64,000 nucleotides of DNA from Thiotrichaceae bacterium UBA7357 (GTDB lineage Bacteria; Pseudomonadota; Gammaproteobacteria; Eutrophobiales; Eutrophobiaceae): NCBI GenBank assembly GCA_002470825.1, contig DKOR01000013.1:1-64000 (forward strand), given 5' to 3'. The notes beneath the pieces are model-generated. The model was not told the origin of the DNA. It saw only the letters and a list, made by a program, of their open reading frames with translations, and searched no databases. The position numbers and the translations under genes were made by a program. This document shows, in pieces, positions 9,143 through 18,440 of the stretch (position 1 is the first letter of the stretch; each line of letters starts with the position of its first letter).

Positions 9143-9700
9143 GTGCAAGAAAATAAACCTATAACTTTAGAGCGTGATTGTGAGGCGGTCTTAATTCCAG
9201 TGGGTACAGCTTTAGATTTGCCCGAGGGAACTGTCGTGTTAGTAACCCAAGCACTCGGAGGCAGTTACACAGTCAATGTGAATGGTAATCTCGCGCGTAT
9301 AGCGGCAAAAGATGCGGATGCCCTTGGTTTTGAAATTGAAGATATCGTTGATGAGACTATAGAAAAAGAAGCAACTGGTGATGGCAGCGTTGACGAACAT
9401 TTAGTTTGGGAACAAATGCGAACCTGTTATGACCCTGAGATACCTATAAATATTGTTGAGCTTGGACTCATTTATGAATGCAACATCACTCCATTAGGTG
9501 TAGATGGAAATCAAATCGACATTGTCATGACGTTAACAGCTGCGGGATGTGGTATGGGTGACTTCCTTGCTGATGATGTTCGTTCCAAGGTATTAACTGT
9601 GCCTAATGTAACTCGAGTTAATGTCAGCGTAACTTTTGAACCACCTTGGAATCAGGAAATGATGTCAGAAGCAGCAAGATTAGAGACAGGTATGTATTAG
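9143..9700 (+). CDS. sufT: Fe-S maturation factor SufT (MIP18/DUF59 family)
   Basis: MIP18-family protein linked to Fe-S protein maturation when cluster demand is high. The 185-residue protein begins with GTG at 9143. Residues 1-75 form the SufT-specific N-terminal region; residues 85-185 are the DUF59 domain with YDPEIPINIVELGLIYE and the conserved cysteine in TAAGCGMGDFL. It ends in the family-typical EPPWNQEMMSEAAR(L/K)xTGMY pattern. It lies six bases after sufU and two before the Rieske gene, so it is part of the suf operon. Confidence 0.93.
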   Translation: MQENKPITLERDCEAVLIPVGTALDLPEGTVVLVTQALGGSYTVNVNGNLARIAAKDADALGFEIEDIVDETIEKEATGDGSVDEHLVWEQMRTCYDPEIPINIVELGLIYECNITPLGVDGNQIDIVMTLTAAGCGMGDFLADDVRSKVLTVPNVTRVNVSVTFEPPWNQEMMSEAARLETGMY

Positions 9701-9701
9701 C

Positions 9702-10040
9702 GTGGCAGGATGGTTTGATGTATCTCCGGAAGAAGAGCTATTACCGGGGCAAGCGAAATTGATTGATGTTGATAATGTCATGATTGCTGTCTTGAATATC
9801 GATGGTGAATATCATGCCATTGAAGATGTTTGTACTCATGATGGCTCTCCCATGCTCGGTTGCGGCCTCGAATTAGAACAAGTCATCGAAGGTGCAGAAA
9901 TCATCTGTCCACGTCATGGCGCTCGTTTTTGTATCAAGACTGGCAAAGCATTAACTCCACCAGCCTACGAGCCAACATTTATATTTCCAGTTCGGGTAGT
10001 AAATGGAATTATTCAAGTAAATGACGATCGTTGGGACTAA
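9702..10040 (+). CDS. Rieske-type [2Fe-2S] ferredoxin
   Basis: A 112-residue single-domain Rieske protein, similar to the ferredoxin components of non-heme dioxygenases (HcaC type). Cluster ligands are C44/H46 in CTHDGSP and C69/H72 in CPRHGARF. It starts with GTG, one base after the sufT stop, so it is the last gene of the suf operon. No oxygenase or reductase subunit is nearby. A role as electron donor or cluster-related redox partner for Suf is inferred only from its place in the operon. Confidence 0.9.
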   Translation: MAGWFDVSPEEELLPGQAKLIDVDNVMIAVLNIDGEYHAIEDVCTHDGSPMLGCGLELEQVIEGAEIICPRHGARFCIKTGKALTPPAYEPTFIFPVRVVNGIIQVNDDRWD

Positions 10041-10118
10041 ACCTTCTAGATTTAGAGCTTTTAATTAAAGTTCCGATTAAATTACTGCTTTATATATAAA
10101 ATTAATGTTATTCACAGT

Positions 10119-10147
10119 TTCATAGTATGCACTGAAGCAAGTATAAT
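10119..10147 (+). promoter_or_regulatory. probable sigma-70 promoter of ndk
   Basis: A perfect TATAAT (10142-10147) lies 17 bases after TTCATA (10119-10124, four of six matches to the -35 consensus), about 45 bases upstream of the ndk start and beyond the suf operon end. No terminator was seen between the Rieske gene and this promoter. Confidence 0.45.
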
Positions 10148-10191
10148 CTCGCGATTTTATTATAAAAACGACTTGGGGGAGATTAGATTCA

Positions 10192-10638
10192 ATGGCGCTT
10201 GAAAGAACACTCACGATAATTAAACCTGACGCTGTTGCCGCAAACAACATCGGCAATATATTAGCGATTATAGAAACAGCAGGGCTTCGTGTAATTGCAA
10301 CAAAAATGCTTCACATGTCAAATGAACATACAGAAAAACTCTACGAAGAACATAAGGAACGTCCTTTTTATGCTTCGTTAGCTGGATATATGACATCCGG
10401 TCCGGTATTGATAATGGTCCTTGAAGGTGAAAATGCCGTCTCCAGCTTACGCAAAATCATGGGTGCAACAATCCCCAAGGATGCAGAAACTAGTACTATC
10501 CGTAACCTCTATGCCAAACATAAACAGAAAAATGGCGTCCTTGAAAACGCAATACATGGTTCAGACAGTGGAACTAGTGCACAAAGAGAAATAGCCTTTT
10601 TCTTTAAACCTAAAGATATTTGCCTAAGAACGCGTTAA
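10192..10638 (+). CDS. ndk: nucleoside diphosphate kinase
   Basis: Transfers the gamma phosphate of ATP to nucleoside diphosphates through a phosphohistidine. The 148-residue protein starts MALERTLTIIKPDAV and carries the catalytic H122 in the signature NAIHGSDS. Length is normal for the family (about 143); the last residues are slightly extended. It begins the conserved ndk-rlmN-pilW-rodZ block, four bases before rlmN. A strong GGGGGAG ribosome site precedes the ATG. Confidence 0.97.
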   Translation: MALERTLTIIKPDAVAANNIGNILAIIETAGLRVIATKMLHMSNEHTEKLYEEHKERPFYASLAGYMTSGPVLIMVLEGENAVSSLRKIMGATIPKDAETSTIRNLYAKHKQKNGVLENAIHGSDSGTSAQREIAFFFKPKDICLRTR

Positions 10639-10642
10639 GAAA

Positions 10643-11731
10643 GTGACTGGCATAACCAACATTCTTGACTTCGACAGAAAATCTCTGGGAGTTTATTTCG
10701 ACGAGATTGGTGACAAATCTTTTCGTGCACAACAAGTAATTAAATGGATATTTCACCATGGAGTAATTGATTATGCGTCAATGACCAACTTGAGTAAAAA
10801 CTTGCGCAGCAAGCTTGAAAAAAATACCATAATCAAACCTCCCTCAATTGTTACTGAACAAAAATCCAAGGACGGCACACGCAAGTGGCTTGTTCAATTA
10901 GACAGGACTAACTCTGTTGAAACAGTGTTCATCCCCGAGAATGATAGAGGTACGCTTTGCATTTCATCACAAGTTGGTTGTCCACTAGACTGTAAATTCT
11001 GTTCAACCGCACAACAAGGCTTTAATCGTAACCTAACTACAAGTGAGATAATTGGCCAAGTATGGATTGCTAATAAAGCACTTGGATGTTTTGAAAGCGG
11101 TAAACGCATGATAACCAATATTGTATTTATGGGTATGGGTGAACCTTTACTCAACTATGCTAATGTACTTAAAACAATAAATTTATTAACCGATGATCTC
11201 GCGTTTGGTCTTGCACGTCGTCGCGTTACCGTTAGTACTTCTGGCATTATCCCTGAAATAGACAGATTGAAAAAGGATACAAATGTGAGTCTCGCAATTT
11301 CCTTACATGCCAGCAACAATGAATTGAGGAATAGTATTGTACCGATAAATCGTTCATATCCAATGGTCGATTTACTGGCGGCATGTAAACGTTTTTCTGA
11401 AGGGCGAGATGATGATGCTGTTACCATTGAGTACGTAATGCTTAACGATGTTAATGATAGTGCTCGGGATGCACGTGATCTTGTCAAATGTCTCGAAGGT
11501 TTACCTTCTAAAGTAAATTTAATCCCATTTAACAAATTTCCAGGCACCAATTATACTTGTTCGGATATGAATACAATTAATACATTTAGAGATATCTTGA
11601 TGAAGGCTGGCATATTTACCGTTACACGTAAAACGCGTGGTGATGATATAGATGCGGCCTGTGGTCAACTTGTTGGTAAAGTAGTGTCAAAATCTGCTAG
11701 ACACCAAAAATATAAAACAGAGATAGTTTAA
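10643..11731 (+). CDS. rlmN: dual-specificity 23S rRNA/tRNA C2 adenine methyltransferase RlmN
   Basis: Radical SAM enzyme that makes 2-methyladenosine at 23S rRNA A2503 and at A37 of some tRNAs. The 362-residue protein has the radical SAM motif C113-x3-C117-x2-C120 (CPLDCKFC) followed by GEPLLN-type glycine motif (MGMGEPLLNY). A C-terminal cysteine, C340 in DAACGQL, corresponds to the methyl-carrying cysteine of the family. It uses a GTG start at 10643. The stop overlaps pilW by one base (TAATG). Confidence 0.96.
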   Translation: MTGITNILDFDRKSLGVYFDEIGDKSFRAQQVIKWIFHHGVIDYASMTNLSKNLRSKLEKNTIIKPPSIVTEQKSKDGTRKWLVQLDRTNSVETVFIPENDRGTLCISSQVGCPLDCKFCSTAQQGFNRNLTTSEIIGQVWIANKALGCFESGKRMITNIVFMGMGEPLLNYANVLKTINLLTDDLAFGLARRRVTVSTSGIIPEIDRLKKDTNVSLAISLHASNNELRNSIVPINRSYPMVDLLAACKRFSEGRDDDAVTIEYVMLNDVNDSARDARDLVKCLEGLPSKVNLIPFNKFPGTNYTCSDMNTINTFRDILMKAGIFTVTRKTRGDDIDAACGQLVGKVVSKSARHQKYKTEIV

Positions 11732-12507
11732 TGCCTCTATTGATACAAAAAATGATTTTCATGCTTATAGTAGTCATTACACTTTCTGCGTGTAATCAGG
11801 TACGTTCATCAAATCAAAACATCAGAGTGTCACAGACGACTAGTAAAATTGCTACTGCTAATCTTGATCTTGGAATTGAGTATTTGAAACAAGGTGCGTA
11901 TGAAAATGCATTAAAAAATCTAGAAAAAGCAAAAAAAGCTGACCCAGTTTATGCGCCAATATACAATGTATTTGGTTTACTCTATCAACAACTTGGCGAC
12001 ACCAAAAAATCTGAAGAAAATTTTAAACGTGCACTAAGCTTAAATAAAAATGATTCATCCACTCTCAACAACTATAGTAATTTCCTTTGTCAGCAAAACA
12101 GGATTGAAGAAGCGGAGAAAAAATTCTTGAAGGCTGCATCTAATCCTCTATATGATTCACCAGAAATTGCTATAACAAATGCTGGTTTATGCCTCAGTAA
12201 AAACCAAAGAGAAAGGGATGCTGAAAAATATTTTAGGCAAGCGTTAGAATTAAATCCACGTGTTCCACAAGCATTGATAAAAATGTGTGAAATATCATAT
12301 AATCAAAAGGAGATTTTAACTTCAAGAGCATTTTTACAACGCTATCACGAAGTTGCTCGACATACACCAAGGAGTCTATGGCTTGGAATACAAATCGAAC
12401 AACAACTCGGTAATAAAGATACCGTATCAAGCTATGTATTACAGTTGAAAAATAATTATCCGGAATCTCAAGAAGCAAAACTATTAGATCTATCAAGGAT
12501 TCAATAA
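11731..12507 (+). CDS. pilW: type IV pilus biogenesis TPR lipoprotein PilW/PilF
   Basis: Outer-membrane lipoprotein pilotin that helps the PilQ secretin assemble. The 258-residue protein has a lipoprotein signal with lipobox LSAC (lipidated C21) and tandem TPR repeats from about residue 45 (LDLGIEYLKQGAYENALKNLEKA, then YNVFGLLYQQLGDTKKSEENFKRAL, and further units). Gene order between rlmN and rodZ is the usual one for PilW/PilF. No other pilus genes are in the window, so function rests on domain layout and synteny. Confidence 0.88.
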   Translation: MPLLIQKMIFMLIVVITLSACNQVRSSNQNIRVSQTTSKIATANLDLGIEYLKQGAYENALKNLEKAKKADPVYAPIYNVFGLLYQQLGDTKKSEENFKRALSLNKNDSSTLNNYSNFLCQQNRIEEAEKKFLKAASNPLYDSPEIAITNAGLCLSKNQRERDAEKYFRQALELNPRVPQALIKMCEISYNQKEILTSRAFLQRYHEVARHTPRSLWLGIQIEQQLGNKDTVSSYVLQLKNNYPESQEAKLLDLSRIQ

Positions 12508-13418
12508 TGTCTGAAACTTCAAATCATGATATGAAAAATTTAAAGGATACTCCTGGTCGGCTACTTCGTTCTCATCGTGAAAAAAAAGGCTTATCAACAC
12601 TTGAGATTGCAAAGCGTATTCACCTTGACATAAAAATAATTGATTCGATCGAACAAGATAGTGATGAAGGAATGCCAGATGCGACGTATGTAAGAGGGTA
12701 TCTGCGTAGCTATGCTAAGATAGTAGGTGCTGATCCAGATAATGTTATCGCACTTTATAATTCTGAGTCACCTCTGCCACCACCCGAGGTAGTGCCTGAA
12801 GTGAAAAAACACTCCCAGATAAATAGTAGCGACAAACCTGTTAAAGCATTCACATATCTATTAACTTTTGGACTCGTTTTGTTATTGTTAATCTGGTATC
12901 AAAGTAACTACATTGTTGATACTTCTATAATAACAGATCCCAATAATGACAATTCACAAAAAAGTATTAATGGTGTTGATATCTCATATGATATCGTGAT
13001 CCATCCAAGCTCGTGGAAATCGCCCGAAAAAATTTCAGGTTTACGACCTCAAACATCGGAGCCTATCATTTATGAGGACATACTTAAATTACAACCGGAT
13101 AATGAAGTTCAAACACTTGATATGTACATTAAGGAGGATGAGGAGAAAAAAGAAATCGGCACTACTATTGGTTCTGGTCCGGATATGGTTTATTTGGACG
13201 TGAAAAAAAAATCATGGGTTGAAATATTTGATGCTAATGATAAAAAATTATTTCTTGATAATGCACTCAGCGGCAGACAATATTACATCTATGGAACAGC
13301 GCCATTCAAAGTGTTACTTGGTTTTTCGCCCGGCGTAACTGTTGAGTTTAATGGCATGGTATTTAATCATTCGCGTTACTCCGTAAATAGTATTGCTAGA
13401 TTCAAATTATCTGAATAG
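12507..13418 (+). CDS. rodZ: cytoskeletal membrane protein RodZ
   Basis: Bitopic inner-membrane protein that links MreB filaments to the elongation machinery and keeps cells rod-shaped. The 303-residue protein has a cytoplasmic helix-turn-helix domain (residues 15-80, GRLLRSHREKKGLSTLEIAKRI), a linker, one transmembrane helix (about 112-130, LLTFGLVLLLLIWY) and a C-terminal periplasmic DUF4115 domain (from about 225, VYLDVKKKSWVEIFDANDK). The start overlaps the pilW stop by one base. The gene normally downstream, ispG, is missing here. Confidence 0.94.
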   Translation: MSETSNHDMKNLKDTPGRLLRSHREKKGLSTLEIAKRIHLDIKIIDSIEQDSDEGMPDATYVRGYLRSYAKIVGADPDNVIALYNSESPLPPPEVVPEVKKHSQINSSDKPVKAFTYLLTFGLVLLLLIWYQSNYIVDTSIITDPNNDNSQKSINGVDISYDIVIHPSSWKSPEKISGLRPQTSEPIIYEDILKLQPDNEVQTLDMYIKEDEEKKEIGTTIGSGPDMVYLDVKKKSWVEIFDANDKKLFLDNALSGRQYYIYGTAPFKVLLGFSPGVTVEFNGMVFNHSRYSVNSIARFKLSE

Positions 13419-13497
13419 CAATTAGGTTGCTAGTAAAATAGAACCTATATTCTCTGCTAAACTCGCTTTTTCTTAAACAACTACTGGAGACTCTTTG

Positions 13498-14766
13498 ATG
13501 GCTAAGATACAAGGGATTCGTGGTATGCATGACATCCTCATGCAAGATACTCCCAGTTGGCAATACCTGGAAGAGTCCATTAGTTGTATCCTGAAACAAT
13601 ACGCGTATCAGGAAATTCGTCTGCCAATAGTCGAAAAGACAGGACTATACAGACGATCCATCGGGGATAACACAGATATTGTTTCTAAAGAAATGTATAG
13701 CTTTGATGATAGAAATAAAAAAAATCTAACGTTAAGGCCTGAAGGCACAGCCGGCTGTGTTCGTGCTGGAATTGAACATGGATTATTTCATAATAAAACT
13801 CAACGGCTTTGGTACGTCGGTCCAATGTTTCGTCATGAACGTCCGCAAAAAGGACGGCAACGACAATTTCATCAAATTGGTGTGGAAGCATTTGGTTTCT
13901 CTGGTCCTGATATAGATGCCGAACAGATATTAATGTGTGCGCGTATATGGAAGGAGCTGAATCTAAATGATATTAGCCTTCAAATAAATTCGCTAGGCAC
14001 TAAAGAATCACGAACAAACTATATAAAAATATTAGTCGATTACTTCTCCTCTAATAAAGAGAAGCTTGATGATGATGATCTAGTGCGGTTGGAACAAAAC
14101 CCATTGCGTATACTCGATAGTAAAAATCCAGAGATAAAAGACTTGATAAGTAAATCACCAACTCTCGATGATCATATAGACAGTGACTCTGCTGATCATT
14201 TTCATGGTGTTAAAGAAATATTAGATAGTGCTGAAATAAAATATAAAATAAATCCAAGACTTGTTAGGGGACTAGATTATTATGAAAAAACAGTCTTTGA
14301 GTGGATTACTACACAACTCGGCTCTCAGGGAACTGTTTGTGCTGGCGGTCGTTACGATAGCTTAGTTGAACAGCATGGTTCTTCACCAACACCTGCAATC
14401 GGATTCGCCATGGGTCTTGAACGTTTACAAGAATTAATCGATTTTAGCAAAATTCCAGATAAACAATCACCCCATGTATATTTAATATTATCGGGAAAAA
14501 AAGCAACAGGGCGTGGAGTTTTATTAGCCGAACAACTTCGAGATCAACTCCCAAATCTCAGACTCTTGACCCATTGTGGCGAAGGTAGTATGAAAAGCCA
14601 ATTCAGAAAGGCCGATAAATCAGGAGCGCAAATAGCACTTGTTTTAGCAGAAGATGAGATGACAAAAAATCAGGTGTCTATTAAATTTTTACGCTCTGAA
14701 TCTTCACAGACCTCCATCAAATGGTCTGATATTGCTAATTTTCTTCTTACAAAATTAATATTCTAG
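13498..14766 (+). CDS. hisS: histidine--tRNA ligase
   Basis: Class II synthetase charging tRNA-His. The 422-residue protein starts at ATG 13498 with GGAGA eight bases upstream; the TTG three bases earlier is not needed. Class II motif 1 is near the start (QGIRGMHDIL region), motif 2 is MFRHERPQKGRQRQFHQIG, and the HisRS-specific LVRGLDYYEKTVFEW and AGGRYDSL segments are present. The C-terminal anticodon-binding domain begins near residue 325. Seventy-nine bases separate it from rodZ. Confidence 0.97.
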   Translation: MAKIQGIRGMHDILMQDTPSWQYLEESISCILKQYAYQEIRLPIVEKTGLYRRSIGDNTDIVSKEMYSFDDRNKKNLTLRPEGTAGCVRAGIEHGLFHNKTQRLWYVGPMFRHERPQKGRQRQFHQIGVEAFGFSGPDIDAEQILMCARIWKELNLNDISLQINSLGTKESRTNYIKILVDYFSSNKEKLDDDDLVRLEQNPLRILDSKNPEIKDLISKSPTLDDHIDSDSADHFHGVKEILDSAEIKYKINPRLVRGLDYYEKTVFEWITTQLGSQGTVCAGGRYDSLVEQHGSSPTPAIGFAMGLERLQELIDFSKIPDKQSPHVYLILSGKKATGRGVLLAEQLRDQLPNLRLLTHCGEGSMKSQFRKADKSGAQIALVLAEDEMTKNQVSIKFLRSESSQTSIKWSDIANFLLTKLIF

Positions 14767-14869
14767 CATAATTAGGACTAAACAAACGTGAATCGCACGT
14801 TATAATAAAGAGTATGTGCGAGTGTTAACATCATATTAAGCGAGCAATAACTCCCGGGAGATTTTAAAA

Positions 14870-15502
14870 GTGGATGTTTACAAGACCGAAGAAGAACAAG
14901 TTGAAGCATTAAAAAAATGGTGGCATGAAAATGGTAAGTCAATTATCGCTGGCGTAGTTATTGGGATTATTGGAATTTTTGGTTGGCGTGCTTTTGATGA
15001 TCACATTATAGTTCAGGCAGAACAAGCTTCAGTAATATATGAAAAAATGATAGTTGCTTCACGTACTAATGATGAAGAAAATGTCCTCGTTTATGCCAAT
15101 CGTATTATAACAGATTATAAATCTAGTACCTACGCCATATTTGCATCACTGATGCTAGCTAAAATTGCAGCAGAAGCTGCCGAACTCGAACAGGCCGAAA
15201 TACATTTGCGTTGGATCTTGGAAAATAATTCACAAGTGGAATTTGAACATATAGCACGATTACGACTGACACGAATATTAATCGCTAGCAATAAATTAAA
15301 ACTAGCTAATGAAATGCTAGATATAAATGACTTCGGTGACTTTAATGCACGTTATAATGAATTGCGTGGTGACATTCATGTCAAACAAGGTGAATCTGAT
15401 AAAGCTATAAAAGCCTATGAGAAGTCACTCGCAAATACAAAAGGTTCTGGAGATGCACAGTCAATTTTGCAGATGAAACTTGATAATTTAGGTAGAAGCT
15501 AA
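14870..15502 (+). CDS. yfgM: YfgM-like ancillary SecYEG/periplasmic chaperone protein
   Basis: Single-pass inner-membrane protein with a periplasmic TPR-like domain; in E. coli YfgM associates with SecYEG and PpiD. The 210-residue protein starts with GTG at 14870 after a GGGAG ribosome site. It shows the family start EEEQVEALKKWWHENGK, a transmembrane helix at about residues 25-42 (IIAGVVIGIIGIFGW), and helical repeats to the end (KQGESDKAIKAYEKSLA). Position between hisS and bamB is the conserved one. Confidence 0.92.
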   Translation: MDVYKTEEEQVEALKKWWHENGKSIIAGVVIGIIGIFGWRAFDDHIIVQAEQASVIYEKMIVASRTNDEENVLVYANRIITDYKSSTYAIFASLMLAKIAAEAAELEQAEIHLRWILENNSQVEFEHIARLRLTRILIASNKLKLANEMLDINDFGDFNARYNELRGDIHVKQGESDKAIKAYEKSLANTKGSGDAQSILQMKLDNLGRS

Positions 15503-15503
15503 T

Positions 15504-16838
15504 TTGTGTTCAACTTTGCGAGCTCTAGTATTACTAATCATATTTTCTATTTGCCTTGGTTGTGGTGCGAAACAAGTTGTTAAGGATATCTTCGCTAGCG
15601 ATGACGATAATTCTGAACCACCATCGATGCTGGTTGATATCATTGCAACTGCTGAACTAAATAAAGTCTGGTCAGAAAATATTGGTAAAGGCACAGATGA
15701 ATTATTCATCAAACTTACTCCCGTGGTTATGGGTGAACATGTTTTTATCGCCGATACTCGTGGAGAGATCGTGGCTTTGTTTGCCGATACAGGTAAAATT
15801 GTCTGGGAAAACGATAGTGAACTTCCTATCACAGGTGGTCCTGGTGCCGACGAAAACCTTGTTTTAATTGGTACCAGCGAAGGCGACGTCCTTGCTCTAG
15901 AAAGTGAATTGGGAAAAGAAGCCTGGCGTGCAAAAGTCTCTAGTGAAATTTTATCTCCACCAAGAGAATCAGATGGCGTAATCATCATTAGAACAATCGA
16001 CGGCAAAATCTTCGCGCTAGACGCTGAATCTGGTAATCGTCTCTGGATTTATGATCGCACTGTACCTAATTTAACATTACGTGGCACCAGCACACCTGTC
16101 GTCGCAAATAATTTAGTCATCGCCGGATTTGACAGCGGTAGACTAACAGCGCTTGAATTAAAAACCGGCAAATTAATTTGGGAAACAAAAGTCGCCATTC
16201 CAAGAGGTAGAAGCCAACTTGAGCGGATGGTCGATATCGATTCTCAGCCCTTGATTTTAGACGATATAATCTATGTCACTACATTTCAAGCTAATGTCTC
16301 AGCATTATCGTTAGACTCTGGTCAAGTACTATGGCAACGAGATATCTCCTCGCACTCTGAATTAAGTGTCGACACAGAATACCTTTATGTTAGCGATCAT
16401 CTGGGAAATGTCTGGGCTCTGGATCGTTTTTCAGGTCGGTCGATTTGGAAACAAGAAAAATTAGCGCACAGGAAAATAACTGGTCCAGCTGTTCTTGGCG
16501 ATAAGGTTATTGTTGGTGATTTAGAAGGGTATTTACACTGGTTAGATAAAAAAACAGGCGACTTTGCAGCTCGAGTTAAAGTCGAAGAAGACCCAATCCT
16601 AACAAAGCCTATTGTCGCTAATCGCATGCTTTATGCGTATTCAAGTGGCGGTAGGCTAGTAGCATATACTTATAAGAATAACGAAGTGACAGGTAGGCCA
16701 AACAAGGCTATCGTAGTAGTAGAAGACGGTGACACCAAAGAAAGAATAAAATCAGATGACAAGTTTGTAGAAAAAGAGACAAGTTCTTTTCTTGGTGGTT
16801 TTCTCGACATATTCTCAAGTAATGATGAAAAAGAATAA
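15504..16838 (+). CDS. bamB: outer-membrane assembly lipoprotein BamB
   Basis: Beta-propeller lipoprotein of the BAM complex, which inserts outer-membrane proteins. The 444-residue protein begins with TTG at 15504, one base after yfgM, giving a short lipoprotein signal ending CLGC (C20). PQQ-like repeats follow (ALFADTGKIVWE, ALDAESGNRLWIYDR, ALELKTGKLIWETK, ALDRFSGRSIWKQ, WLDKKTGDFAARV), enough for an eight-bladed propeller. The last 50 residues are a charged extension absent from the 392-residue E. coli protein. The minus-3 lipobox residue is cysteine instead of leucine, slightly unusual. Confidence 0.93.
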   Translation: MCSTLRALVLLIIFSICLGCGAKQVVKDIFASDDDNSEPPSMLVDIIATAELNKVWSENIGKGTDELFIKLTPVVMGEHVFIADTRGEIVALFADTGKIVWENDSELPITGGPGADENLVLIGTSEGDVLALESELGKEAWRAKVSSEILSPPRESDGVIIIRTIDGKIFALDAESGNRLWIYDRTVPNLTLRGTSTPVVANNLVIAGFDSGRLTALELKTGKLIWETKVAIPRGRSQLERMVDIDSQPLILDDIIYVTTFQANVSALSLDSGQVLWQRDISSHSELSVDTEYLYVSDHLGNVWALDRFSGRSIWKQEKLAHRKITGPAVLGDKVIVGDLEGYLHWLDKKTGDFAARVKVEEDPILTKPIVANRMLYAYSSGGRLVAYTYKNNEVTGRPNKAIVVVEDGDTKERIKSDDKFVEKETSSFLGGFLDIFSSNDEKE

Positions 16839-16901
16839 GCTCAGCTTACAAAGCTTATCATTACTAACTAATATCGCAATCACACAACTCTAGCAACAAC
16901 T

Positions 16902-18299
16902 ATGAAATCAGTTATCGCTATCGTTGGTCGACCCAACGTAGGTAAGTCTACTTTTTTTAATCATCTAACATCAAGCCGAGATGCCTTAGTCGCTGATCGC
17001 CCTGGAGTAACTCGTGATCGTCAATATGGTGTAGCACATCATAATTCACGATCATTCCTCATAATAGATACAGGTGGAATAGGGGAAGAAGATCATGATA
17101 GTAGAGATGTTGCTGACTTAATAACAGAACAATCGATGCTGGCAGCAAACGAAGCATCGGTATTGATTTGGATTGTTGATGGTCGTGATGGTTTAACTGC
17201 TGTTGATGAAATATTATCTGCAGAATTTAGAAAGCTAAATAAACAGATTTTTTTAGCTGTTAATAAAATTGAAGGTCATCGCAGAGATATAGTTATCAGT
17301 GATTTTTATCGTCTTGGTATTAAGTCTATTTGGCCAATTTCATCCAAACGTGGCGATGGTATAGTACACTTACTCGATGCTATTTCAGAAATCATTCCTA
17401 ATTCAGTACATGAAGAGGATGAAAGATCAGAGGCCATCGCTATCTCATTTTTGGGTAGACCTAATGTGGGTAAATCTACTTTAGTCAACCAAATAATTGG
17501 TGAAGAAAGAGTACTAACCTTTAACCATCCAGGCACAACACGTGACAGCATAAAAATACCTTTTCAAAAAAACAGAAAAGATTACATCTTAATCGATACC
17601 GCTGGTGTACGCAGAAAAAGCAAAGTACATGACATGGTTGAAAAATTTAGCATCTTGAAATCGTTCGAAGCAATTGAAGCAGCTAATATCATTATATTAG
17701 TCGTAGATGCCAGTGAAGGCATCACCGATCAAGATACTACTTTATTAGGCATGATAGAAGATAGTGGCAAATCTCTCATTATTGCCGTTAATAAATGGGA
17801 TGGAGTAGAAGACTCTGATAAAGAACGTGTAAAGGTTTTGTTATCACGGAAATTTAGCTTCATTGATTATGCGCAATATCACTTCACATCAGCATTACAT
17901 GGTAGTGGCGTTGGCAATATATTCAAAACTATAAATAAAATAGAAAAGTCTCTTAACATAAACATATCCACATCTGAGATGACCGACATACTCGAGGATG
18001 CCGTCTCAAAACATCCCCCACATATGGTGAAAGGTAGAAGAATTAAAATACGTTATGCTCATCTTGGAGGCACTGACCCTATCCGAGTAATAATACATGG
18101 GAATCAAACTGACAAAGTCCCAGATGCCTATAGGCGCTATCTAGCTAGTGTTTTTCGTAAACGCTTAAAACTAATAGGAACAAATGTGTTAGTTGACTTT
18201 AAACAAAGTGACAATCCATTCAAAGGCAAAATAAATATACTAACATCGAGGCAAATCAATAAACGTAAACGTTTAATGAAGTTCGTTAAGAAACGATAA
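16902..18299 (+). CDS. der: double-domain ribosome-assembly GTPase Der (EngA)
   Basis: GTPase with two consecutive G domains needed for 50S subunit maturation. The 465-residue protein has G1 motifs GRPNVGKST at residues 8-16 and again near residue 184, G3 motifs DTGGI and DTAGV, and G4 motifs NKIE and NKWD. The C-terminal KH-like domain (from about 365) includes HPPHMVKGRRIKIRYA. It ends the ndk-to-der block; no clear rho-independent terminator follows. Confidence 0.97.
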   Translation: MKSVIAIVGRPNVGKSTFFNHLTSSRDALVADRPGVTRDRQYGVAHHNSRSFLIIDTGGIGEEDHDSRDVADLITEQSMLAANEASVLIWIVDGRDGLTAVDEILSAEFRKLNKQIFLAVNKIEGHRRDIVISDFYRLGIKSIWPISSKRGDGIVHLLDAISEIIPNSVHEEDERSEAIAISFLGRPNVGKSTLVNQIIGEERVLTFNHPGTTRDSIKIPFQKNRKDYILIDTAGVRRKSKVHDMVEKFSILKSFEAIEAANIIILVVDASEGITDQDTTLLGMIEDSGKSLIIAVNKWDGVEDSDKERVKVLLSRKFSFIDYAQYHFTSALHGSGVGNIFKTINKIEKSLNINISTSEMTDILEDAVSKHPPHMVKGRRIKIRYAHLGGTDPIRVIIHGNQTDKVPDAYRRYLASVFRKRLKLIGTNVLVDFKQSDNPFKGKINILTSRQINKRKRLMKFVKKR

Positions 18300-18440
18300 A
18301 TTGAATATTTAAATTCTTTTTATATTGAGCAGTCAATTTTCGAAGTCAGATATTAAATCAACAATTTTAATATTAGCAATTAAGACAAGCGATTATATCG
18401 AGGAACGGACAGATAATTTAGTTAATAGTTTACATTGATA

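Noticed and set aside
15488..16006. 172-codon minus-strand frame inside bamB
   Set aside because: Lies wholly antisense to the well-supported bamB/yfgM junction; its residues look like a reverse-frame shadow, with no motif.
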